64,000 nt of DNA from DATFVA01 sp963764235 (GTDB lineage: Bacteria; Bacteroidota; Ignavibacteria; Ignavibacteriales; Ignavibacteriaceae), in NCBI GenBank assembly GCA_963764235.1, contig CAVXRO010000009.1:1-64000 (forward strand), in the 5' to 3' direction. The position numbers were made by a program, and so were the translations under genes. Positions 1-7,900 of the stretch are shown piece by piece; positions within the stretch are counted from its first letter, which is position 1, and each line of letters begins with the position of its first letter. The notes under the pieces were generated by a model. It did no database searches. It saw only the letters and a program-made list of their open reading frames with translations, and was not told the DNA's origin.

Positions 1-1
1 T

Positions 2-67
2 CCCTCTTACCAATCTGGAAAAGGTGCAATTACGACAATCAAAGGGTCTATTCCGGCTTTTGATTAA
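2..67 (+). CDS. possible 3' end of an unidentified gene
   Basis: An open frame enters from the left edge and stops at TAA 65-67, giving a 21-residue tail that ends IPAFD. No family can be recognised from so few residues. A promoter-like TTGACA follows only seven bases after the stop, which fits the end of one gene and the start of the next unit. It could also be chance. Confidence 0.25.
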   Translation, partial: PSYQSGKGAITTIKGSIPAFD

Positions 68-73
68 AATCAC

Positions 74-104
74 TTGACAGAACAATAAATATTGTTTACG
101 TTTG
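74..104 (+). promoter_or_regulatory. candidate promoter of the TetR gene
   Basis: TTGACA at 74-79 is followed, 20 bases after its TTG, by TACGTTTG at 97-104. The second element matches the TAnnTTTG -7 box known from Bacteroidota primary-sigma promoters, which pair with a TTG around -33. The ATG of the regulator lies 36 bases downstream, and the palindromic candidate operator at 106-121 begins immediately after the -7 box, so a bound repressor would block it. That Ignavibacteria-like organisms use the same consensus is an inference. Confidence 0.45.
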
Positions 105-105
105 T

Positions 106-121
106 AAGTAAGTGATTACTA
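106..121. promoter_or_regulatory. candidate TetR operator, copy 1
   Basis: The palindrome AAGTAA-GTGA-TTACTA has six-base half sites, with one mismatch at the outer base. It lies between the predicted promoter and the regulator's start codon. A nearly identical site occurs at 752-767. Two copies framing a tetR gene are typical of autoregulated TetR systems; binding itself is inferred. Confidence 0.6.
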
Positions 122-140
122 ATTATTCTATTAAGCTAAA

Positions 141-731
141 ATGTCAAGAGAAACAACAGATATCCGCCAGGAGCAAATAAAGAAAGCAGTACTTGAAATT
201 ATAGCGGATGCGGGACTGCATAATCTCTCAACCAGGAACCTGGCAAAAAGGATAGGACTTAGCGAAGGGGCTATATTCCGTCATTTTCCTACTAAACGCG
301 ATATCATCAAAGCGATAATGGACGATGTGGCAAATGACCTGATTGGAGAATTAAGAAGTATCGCAATCAGTCCGGCAAAGTCTGAAGAGAAATTATATAC
401 TTATTTATGCCATAATGTGAAATACCTTAAAGAAAACAGGGGCATTACAATACTTTTATTTTCAGAAGCGACTCATTTGGGCGACACGGAGCTTAAAGAA
501 AAACTGAACAGGATCCTGGTGGAGCAAAAGCAATTGATTATAAAGATGGTTAAGGATGGGATCACTGAAGGAGTCTGGAGTAAAAAAGTAAAGCCCGGTG
601 ACGTTGCATTACTATATATGGGCATCCCTATTACTTTTAATATCGAGTTGGTTCTGAATAAAAATGTGCTGAATGTGAAAAACTTCTGTGAGAGAATGTA
701 TTCTTTAATTTTAAAGACATTGAAGGATTAA
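141..731 (+). CDS. TetR/AcrR family transcriptional regulator
   Basis: A 196-residue protein of usual TetR length. Residues about 10-57 form the N-terminal helix-turn-helix, with the characteristic LAKRIGLSEGAIFRHFPTK recognition region; the remaining helical part would be the ligand-binding and dimerisation domain. TetR proteins normally repress DNA until a small ligand binds. A palindrome lies just upstream (106-121) and another just downstream (752-767) before the exporter cassette, so it probably controls itself and the following genes. The ligand is unknown; given the sulfite-exporter-like gene and octaheme cytochrome it may be a sulfur compound or a related toxic anion, but this is inference only. 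Confidence 0.93.
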   Translation: MSRETTDIRQEQIKKAVLEIIADAGLHNLSTRNLAKRIGLSEGAIFRHFPTKRDIIKAIMDDVANDLIGELRSIAISPAKSEEKLYTYLCHNVKYLKENRGITILLFSEATHLGDTELKEKLNRILVEQKQLIIKMVKDGITEGVWSKKVKPGDVALLYMGIPITFNIELVLNKNVLNVKNFCERMYSLILKTLKD

Positions 732-751
732 AAAAATTTGCTTAGTTATGT

Positions 752-767
752 AAGTAAATGATTACTT
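752..767. promoter_or_regulatory. candidate TetR operator, copy 2
   Basis: AAGTAA-ATGA-TTACTT is a perfect six-base inverted repeat with a four-base spacer. It matches the site at 106-121 at 14 of 16 positions. It lies in the short gap between the tetR stop codon and the 33-residue ORF that leads the exporter cassette, which suggests a second regulated promoter there. A TTTG at 737-740 could be the -33 element, but no clear -7 box was seen. Confidence 0.6.
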
Positions 768-785
768 ATTATAAGGATATAAATA

Positions 786-887
786 ATGGAAACAATTGAA
801 TTTCACCAGCTCCCCTCCCCCTGCAGCTCTTCCTCAACGAAAGAAGAAACAATAATTCATCAACCCGCTTTTAACAGAGGTGCGTGA
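786..887 (+). CDS. 33-residue leader ORF coupled to the exporter gene
   Basis: ATG at 786 is preceded by AAGGA at 773-777, eight bases away, a good ribosome binding site. The ORF encodes 33 residues containing a PCSSSS stretch and ending NRGA. Its TGA stop (885-887) overlaps the ATG of the exporter gene (887-889) in a TGATG junction, the usual arrangement for translational coupling. No hydrophobic segment is present, so it is not a membrane subunit. It could be a small partner protein or a regulatory leader peptide. No family is recognised. Its reality rests on the ribosome binding site and the overlap. Confidence 0.5.
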   Translation: METIEFHQLPSPCSSSSTKEETIIHQPAFNRGA

Positions 888-1636
888 TGTTATATACAAT
901 CATTGCAATAATCATATTTGCAGCTTCATTCCTTTTTGCAATGCTGGGACTCGGCGGGGGAATGATCTACGTTCCGGTTCTTAAATGGGCGGGTTTTTCC
1001 GTAAAGGAAGTCGCGATACCGCTTGGTCTGTTATTGAACGGGTTAAACACGCTCCTCGCATTGATACCCTTTGCCAGGAAAAAATTAGTCGACTGGAAAG
1101 GGGGACTGGCAATGGCGGTGGCAGCCCTGGTCTTCGCTCCGGTTGGAGCATTCTCCGCAAAGTATGTTCCGGTTGATACGCTTCTGATACTATTTGCATT
1201 TGCTGTGCTTGGGGCTGCTGTCCGAATGGTGTTTTTTGCAAAGAGTCCGGAACCTGAAAAAATGATGGATCTTAAAAAGCGTTCCGTTATAGGCAGCGGT
1301 GTAGGCGCCTTTGCCGGTTTTACGGGCGGCATGCTGGGTATAGGAGGTGGTTTTATTATTGCGCCGATTTTAATGTGGATGGGCTATAAAACAAAAGAAG
1401 CCGCAGCTACTACCGCCTTCGTTGTTACTTTTTCCTCCTTTTCCGGTTACCTCGGACATATGGCCCAGGGTCATTTCAACTGGTCATTAACTATCATTGT
1501 TGTTATAGCTGTAATAATCGGCTCTCAGCTCGGCGGAAACTTTATGAGCACCAGGGCTAAACCTAAATGGGTTAAGAGTCTCTATGCTGCAGTGTTATTC
1601 GTTATAGCTATTAAACTTTTTATAGGAGCGGTATAA
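887..1636 (+). CDS. TSUP family (TauE/SafE) anion exporter
   Basis: A 249-residue integral membrane protein with about eight hydrophobic segments. It shows the two internally repeated glycine-rich signatures of the TSUP family, GLGGGMIYVPVL near the N-terminus and GIGGGFIIAPIL in the second half. TSUP proteins move sulfite, sulfoacetate, thiosulfate or related anions across the inner membrane. I chose ATG 887 over GTG 884 because it overlaps the preceding small ORF's stop and has AGAGG at a normal distance (876-880). The porin gene begins two bases after its stop, so the genes are one operon. The substrate cannot be read from sequence; the octaheme cytochrome downstream favours an oxidised sulfur compound. 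Confidence 0.93.
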   Translation: MLYTIIAIIIFAASFLFAMLGLGGGMIYVPVLKWAGFSVKEVAIPLGLLLNGLNTLLALIPFARKKLVDWKGGLAMAVAALVFAPVGAFSAKYVPVDTLLILFAFAVLGAAVRMVFFAKSPEPEKMMDLKKRSVIGSGVGAFAGFTGGMLGIGGGFIIAPILMWMGYKTKEAAATTAFVVTFSSFSGYLGHMAQGHFNWSLTIIVVIAVIIGSQLGGNFMSTRAKPKWVKSLYAAVLFVIAIKLFIGAV

Positions 1637-1638
1637 TA

Positions 1639-2637
1639 ATGATACGGTGTTTCAGAATATTACTTGCCGGTTTGCTTGTCCTTTCAGTGAACACAGCATT
1701 CAGTCAGTCAAAAGTTAACTGGAACGGCTACCTGCAATATCGGTTTATAGATAATTATTTGAATCAAACTGATTTTTCTGTAAGAAGAGCAAAGTTATGG
1801 CTGTATGGTTCGGTTCCGGCAAATGAAGGCCAATGGGGTTATAAACTGCAGGCAATTTTTCATCAGAAAGTTAAGTTCCAGTTTCTGCTTCAGGATGTTT
1901 TTGTAAGCTATAAAATAAATGATCTTGAAATTAACGCAGGACAGTTTGTACCGTATTTCAGCTTACAGAGAAAACAGCCGGACTATATTATTCCGCTTAA
2001 TGAAAGAGCGGACGTTGTTAATGCGCTTGTTCCCGGTGCTGAAACTATGGCAAGGGATATTGGTATTGAATTAGCACTGGAAGATCTTAAAACCGGTTTC
2101 CTCACTTTCGGTTTCTTCAACGGGAACGGCGCTAACAATGTATCAAACGAAAAGAATTTTCTTTATGTAAATCACGGAAGTCTGCTCCTTCTCAATAATC
2201 CCCGGTCAAAAATGGAACTGGATTACAGTCTTTCTTACAGACATGCGCACAATCTGCAATTCAGCAAGATCTTCGGGAACAATTTCTCTTTTACCGGGAA
2301 TGATTTCCGCTTCGGCATCGGGGGAAAATTGAATATCGGCAGATTTGAATTTCAGTCTGAATACCTGGAAGCTCATCCCGGCAGTCAGAAGGCTTATGGC
2401 TATTATGCGCTGTGCGATTATCTGCTGGCTTCAAAGAATTTATTAACACTTTCTGTTGAGCAGTATAATGATATAAATACATCAACGCTTGATGATCCGT
2501 GGTATGTTTTCGGATATTCATATCTAATACAAGGCAACGATATTAAAATTTCTTTAGATAATAAATTTCAGTTTACATCAAATAAAACTAATTCACTTAC
2601 AATATTACAATTTCAATATTTCTTTAATAAAAATTAG
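1639..2637 (+). CDS. outer-membrane porin, phosphate-selective porin O/P-like
   Basis: A 332-residue protein with a signal peptide ending around AFSQ (residue 23) followed by amphipathic beta strands throughout. The start of the mature region (NGYLQYRF, then SVRRAKLWLYG) resembles the OprO/OprP porin family, in which arginines early in the barrel line an anion-selective pore. It ends in an aromatic-containing strand (QFQYFFNKN). Its place between an inner-membrane anion exporter and a periplasmic-type octaheme cytochrome suggests it lets the same anion cross the outer membrane. The family call is by eye; other barrel families of similar size are possible. Confidence 0.75.
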   Translation: MIRCFRILLAGLLVLSVNTAFSQSKVNWNGYLQYRFIDNYLNQTDFSVRRAKLWLYGSVPANEGQWGYKLQAIFHQKVKFQFLLQDVFVSYKINDLEINAGQFVPYFSLQRKQPDYIIPLNERADVVNALVPGAETMARDIGIELALEDLKTGFLTFGFFNGNGANNVSNEKNFLYVNHGSLLLLNNPRSKMELDYSLSYRHAHNLQFSKIFGNNFSFTGNDFRFGIGGKLNIGRFEFQSEYLEAHPGSQKAYGYYALCDYLLASKNLLTLSVEQYNDINTSTLDDPWYVFGYSYLIQGNDIKISLDNKFQFTSNKTNSLTILQFQYFFNKN

Positions 2638-2646
2638 GAGTACAAA

Positions 2647-3249
2647 ATGACACATCCACAAGAATGGTTAGAATTCGGACAAAAGTTTCACGGGCATAAA
2701 TGTCCCGCAATGCCGCTTGGCTTAAGAGCAGGCGCGGCAGCGATGAATGCACTCGGAGTTGAAAGAGCGAAAGACGGACAGATAGTTGCGTTTGTAGATC
2801 TTGGTGAAGACCACTGTGCTACCTGTTATGCAGATGGGCTCCAGGTAATAATGGGAACAACTTTTGGGAAAGGCAATATTAAAAAGACGCACAAGGGTAA
2901 ATGGGCCGTTACACTGGTTGACAAAAATACAGGGAAAGCGGTACGTGTGACACCAAAGGCGGAAGCGATGCTTCAGAACAAACAATCTGAGTTTTTTAAA
3001 AACTATAGAGAAAAAGGAATACCAGCAAGCAAGGTCCCTAACGAAGTTGTTGACCCTTTAATCAATAATGTTATAAATGCCCCGGCAGAAAAACTGCTTA
3101 ATATTTCAGAGGTATTTGATTATAAGCTCGAACCTCATAAAGATAGTTTTGCAGGGTTTGTATGTGAAGAATGCGGAGAGATGACTGTTGAGGGATACGG
3201 CAGGATAAAAGATGGAAAACACGTTTGTATTGACTGTGCAGCAAAATAA
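2647..3249 (+). CDS. FmdE-family zinc protein
   Basis: A 200-residue cytoplasmic protein with a clear AGGAG ribosome binding site. The first half is an FmdE domain, named after subunit E of formylmethanofuran dehydrogenase: it has the FHGHKCPAMPLGLRAG opening and the EDHCATCYADGLQ motif, whose cysteines and histidine are conserved. The C-terminus (about residues 172-197) is a small zinc ribbon with a CEEC and a CIDC pair. FmdE-like proteins occur in many bacteria without methanogenesis and are often linked to molybdenum enzymes or redox chemistry, but the reaction is unknown. Here it sits in an operon with a TSUP exporter and an octaheme cytochrome. Confidence 0.88.
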   Translation: MTHPQEWLEFGQKFHGHKCPAMPLGLRAGAAAMNALGVERAKDGQIVAFVDLGEDHCATCYADGLQVIMGTTFGKGNIKKTHKGKWAVTLVDKNTGKAVRVTPKAEAMLQNKQSEFFKNYREKGIPASKVPNEVVDPLINNVINAPAEKLLNISEVFDYKLEPHKDSFAGFVCEECGEMTVEGYGRIKDGKHVCIDCAAK

Positions 3250-3264
3250 AAGAGTTAAACAGTA

Positions 3265-4761
3265 ATGAAGATCTATAATTTTATTTTGGGAATTTTGTTA
3301 CTATCGGGCGGCATCTACGCTCAGCAAAACACAACACTGCTTGCAAAATGGGTCCATCCGGGTAATGATGTTATTAAAGCAAACGGGTATGAAGGGGCTG
3401 AGACATGTACAATGTGCCACGACGATGCGCTGGATGAAATTACCAATTCGGTTCACTGGAACCTGGCATCGCCGGTAAGAAATGTTCAGGGACTTCCGGA
3501 CAGCTCCTGGTGGGGAATGGGAAACCGTGAATGCGCCCTCGCCGGTTCTACAACGCTGGCAAACTGGACAGCCTCGACGAACGGAAAATTCAGTGTGCAG
3601 TCTGCCGGATGCGGAGTCTGCCATATCGGTTCGTTAACCAAACCGCCCATGCCGGGGATGAAGGCGACTGATGCTGAAAAAAATACCGTTGACTGTCTCG
3701 TATGCCATGCTGAAGATTATGACTGGAGTAAGAGAGCAACACTTGTTAAAGACAGCACCGGCGTACATTGGGGACAGGATATGTCGCTTAAGTCAGCCCT
3801 GTCGATAACAAAAACACCCACCAATGAAGCCTGCTTAAGATGTCATGAACACTCTTTCTCAGACGACTACAAACGCGGAACACCATTCTCAGCAGATAAC
3901 GATGTGCATGCTGCCGCAGGACTCAGCTGCTTAACCTGTCATACCGCGGAACATCATAAAATTGCCAAAGGGTTGTATGAGTCGGATATGGTTGCAAATG
4001 ATCTGCCCGATACTCCTGTTACCTGCTCAAACTGCCATGGCACTACTCCCCACAAAGGTATGTATGCGGAAACACTCAATCAGCACACGGACAGGATTGC
4101 CTGTCAGACCTGTCATATTACAGAGACGAGCGGAATCACCTATGAAAACTGGGGCAAACCGGTAAAGGATAATGTTAATGGCATCTACAGCGAACTTTCA
4201 AAGTACGACAAGATTCCAACCAATCCTGACCTGTACGTTCCAACCGATATAATAGAACGATCCCACCCTTCCTATATATGGAGAGCTGCCAACACGAGGG
4301 ACCAGAAAAATGCACAAAGCTGGATGGCATTTCCCACCTCGGATATTAATACCGAAGGTGCAAAGATCTATCCCGTAAGAGCACTCACACAGGTGATGCT
4401 TTTCGATAAAAATCTTAAGATGTGGCAGGCACCGGGTATGTCGTTTCTGAAAAAAGATCCGCAAATGGCACAGTTCCCGCTTCTCCTGGCTCCCAACAGA
4501 GAAGTATATGACAAAACAGGAGATATTTACAAAGCAATTGATGCAGGAATGAAACCATACGAATCTATAGGACTAAAATGGAGCGGAGAGTGGATGTCGA
4601 TGGAAGTGCCGGGCAAATCATACATTTCAGTAAACCATGGTGTAAAAAAGACTGTTCTGCTATGCAGTTCCTGTCATTCGAACCATGGGGTTATGGACTT
4701 TAATGCACTTGGCTACACACAGCAGCAGGCAGGCCAGCTCGAAAAGAATGTAGAAAAATAA
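3265..4761 (+). CDS. octaheme c-type cytochrome, tetrathionate reductase family
   Basis: A 498-residue exported protein (signal peptide ending near IYAQ, residue 20) with eight CXXCH haem motifs: CTMCH, CGVCH, CLVCH, CLRCH, CLTCH, CSNCH, CQTCH and CSSCH. The spacing, the early DDALDEITNSVHW segment after haem 1 and the closing NHGVMDFNALGY after haem 8 match the octaheme tetrathionate reductase (OTR) family known from Shewanella. OTR reduces tetrathionate in vitro and also nitrite and hydroxylamine, so the natural substrate is open. It would act in the periplasm, taking electrons from the quinone pool. The preceding exporter and porin suggest detoxification of, or respiration on, a sulfur oxyanion. 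It ends the cassette. Confidence 0.92.
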   Translation: MKIYNFILGILLLSGGIYAQQNTTLLAKWVHPGNDVIKANGYEGAETCTMCHDDALDEITNSVHWNLASPVRNVQGLPDSSWWGMGNRECALAGSTTLANWTASTNGKFSVQSAGCGVCHIGSLTKPPMPGMKATDAEKNTVDCLVCHAEDYDWSKRATLVKDSTGVHWGQDMSLKSALSITKTPTNEACLRCHEHSFSDDYKRGTPFSADNDVHAAAGLSCLTCHTAEHHKIAKGLYESDMVANDLPDTPVTCSNCHGTTPHKGMYAETLNQHTDRIACQTCHITETSGITYENWGKPVKDNVNGIYSELSKYDKIPTNPDLYVPTDIIERSHPSYIWRAANTRDQKNAQSWMAFPTSDINTEGAKIYPVRALTQVMLFDKNLKMWQAPGMSFLKKDPQMAQFPLLLAPNREVYDKTGDIYKAIDAGMKPYESIGLKWSGEWMSMEVPGKSYISVNHGVKKTVLLCSSCHSNHGVMDFNALGYTQQQAGQLEKNVEK

Positions 4762-4942
4762 GCGCTGTCAAGAAAATTGCTCCTAGGCGGAAACCATTAT
4801 GTTAGTCTGTGGAATAATACTTCCGGGTGGCTTCCTTATTAAAGGGAAGATATTGCTTTTTAAGGTCAAATATTCTTAAATTCAAACATTGTTATTCTGC
4901 TCCAGTTAATTGCCGGTTGTTTAATCATTTATCAGGGGATAT

Positions 4943-7900
4943 ATGAGACAACAGGAAAATATATGGGCTGAGGATGATCGATTTTCCTCTTCGGATACAA
5001 CATCCTCATACAACATTATCCGTATTTTCATCTCCGGGTTAATCTTCTTTTTCTTTTCACAAAGTATTTTCTCCCAGTTTGATAGTCCCGTTTTTGAGAC
5101 CATATCAGTTGAAGACGGACTGCCCGAAAACAGCGTCACCTGCATGCTGCAGGATTACCTGGGTTATATGTGGTTCGGTACCAAAAATGGGTTGGTAAAG
5201 TATGATGGCTATTCAATCAAAGTATTTAAGCCGGATACAGCCAGGAATAAAAATATAAGCGGAAGAGTAATATTAAATCTATATGAAGATAAGAGTAATG
5301 CTCTCTGGGTAGGTACATTAGACGGGCTTAATAAATTTAACCGTGAGGATGAATCTTTCACATCTTACAGGTTCAATCCAAATGATCCCAACTCAATCAG
5401 TTCCGATTCGGTTCATACTATTTATGAGGATAAATTCGGCAGACTCTGGATTGGAACATTCGGGGGACTGAATTTATTTAATAGAGAAAATGAGAAATTT
5501 ACACGGTTTTATTTTATCGATTCAAAATCAAAGGCAATTAGCTCCATACAACAGAATCAATACAGCATAAGCATTAATTGCATAATGGATGATCCACTGT
5601 CAGAAGATCTTCTGCTAGGTACCAGCTTAAAAGGTTTATGGAAATTCAATTTTAACGAAAAACAAATTTCCAAATACGAATTCAAAGATGCTGCTGATGT
5701 CAATAAAGAGTTAGGCTCCATTCAAAACTTTTGTAAATCCAGGGACGGCAGGATATGGATGACAACAATTAATAGCGTTTCCTGTTTGGATCCGGTCAGT
5801 AATGACTTTAAATGTTATTTTGATTTCCCGGTTAAGGGGCCCGAGAGCTATGCGGAGCCTTATTATTTGAGCGGTTCGATAATTGAAGATCATTATGGGA
5901 ATATTGCGGCTGGCTTTTTTGCGGAAGAAAAAGGATTAATCTATCTAAATCCAAATACCGGTGAAATAAACATTTATGAATTAATGCCTGGTGGTTCCCG
6001 GAACTCATGGCTTAACAAAATACATTCTCTTTATGAAGACCGCTCAGGTATAATATGGATAGGGACATGGTCATTCGGGGTAAAAAAGTGGAAAAGATAC
6101 GATAATAAGTTTGCTGTTTTACAATCCAATGGTGGGGATTCGAACGCTTTAAGCAGTCCTACCGTTTATTCTTTAATATGTGATCCTAAGGGATATACCT
6201 GGTACTGCACACCCAAAGGACTGGACAAATATGATCAAAGAACACACAAGTATACGCACTACTTAAAAGATGAAAAGTGCGTAACTGATTTTATGGTGTT
6301 TGCAATGATTATGGATAATACCGGGGCTTTATGGCTTGGAACCAGTATCTGCGGTCTTGTTAAATTCGACCCTCAGAATGCAACTTATCATTATTACCTT
6401 AATGACCCCAATAAGATGAATCTGATCCACAAAACCGTTATGTATCTTCTTCAGGATCATCTTGGCTATATATGGATTGGTACGGTAGGCTATGGCGTTT
6501 ATCAATATAATCCGGAGAACGGTAATCTGACTCAATATAAAAATGATCCCGATGACAGCCTGAGCTTGAGCGAGAATGAGGTTGTTTCACTATTAGAAGA
6601 TCATAACGGAAATCTCTGGGTCGGGACCAATGCAGGAGGTCTGAATAAGTTGAACAGGGAGACCGGAAAATTTTCACATGTGGGATTCAAAAATTGTCTC
6701 GCATTATATGAGGACAGCGAAAACCGGTTTTGGGTATCAGAGTATTTATCAGGATTAAATTTATTTGATACAGAAAGATTGAAAGTAATTGAAAACTATA
6801 GTCAGGATAATGGGCTGGCATCAAACTCAATTACCGGAATTACGGAAGACGATAATAAAAATCTCTGGTTTATCAGCGATGCAGGGATATCGAGAGTTAA
6901 TCCGGAAACCGGAAGGGTGAAAAATTTTGCTGTTGAAAACAAACTCTCAAACGTGTTTAATTTTTATATACCTTACTGCACCGGTATGGGGATCGACGGA
7001 ACATTGTACATTAATACCAGGGCAGGACTGGTTATCTTAAATCCTGAAAGTATAAAAGATGATCCCACTCCGCCTCAGGTGGTAATAAGCAAATTATCGT
7101 TATTTAACCGACCGGGGGATAATCTTAATTATAAAGGATTTATTCCAGAAACTAAAGAAGTTACTCTCCCCTACGATCAGAATGATCTGAGGTTTGACTA
7201 TGCTGGATTGCAATTCAATGAGCCCGGAAAGAATACATACAAATATATTCTGGAGAATTTCAACGAGGACTGGGTTGACGCGGGGACGCAGAGGAATGCA
7301 ACTTATACAAATCTTAATCCCGGAGAGTATAATTTCAGGGTAAAGGCCGCAAACAGAGACGGTGTGTGGTCGCCGAAAGACGCTTCAATAAAAATTATAA
7401 TACTGCCTCCATGGTGGAAAACCACGACTACCTACATCTTATATATACTGTTTATTACCGGCCTTATCTATCTCACCTGGAAGCTGCAGATGAAAAGGAT
7501 AAGGATAAAGCAGCAGTATGAAATGAGCAGGTTCGAAGCTGAAAAGCTGCACGAAGTTGACGGAATTAAATCACGTTTCTTTACAAATATTTCGCACGAG
7601 TTCAGAACACCGCTTACGCTTATAATTGGTCCCGTTAAACAGCTGTCTGAAAAAATAGCAGATGAGAAGGTGAAAGAAGTACTAAAAGTAGTTCACAGGA
7701 ATGCCGATAAACTTCTGACACTTGTTAACCAGCTGCTGGATATATCCAAAATTGAATCGGGCAATATGAAGCTTCAGACAGCGGAACAGAATATAGCAGC
7801 ACTGATTAAAGCTATTACACTCTCATTTACTTCTTACGCAGAGAGAAAAAAGATAAAGCTGAGTTTCAGCTCTCGGCCGGACAGGATCCCGGCTTATATC

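Noticed and set aside
884..889. GTG 884 as start of the TSUP exporter
   Set aside because: ATG 887 has a better-spaced AGAGG and forms a TGATG overlap with the upstream small ORF.
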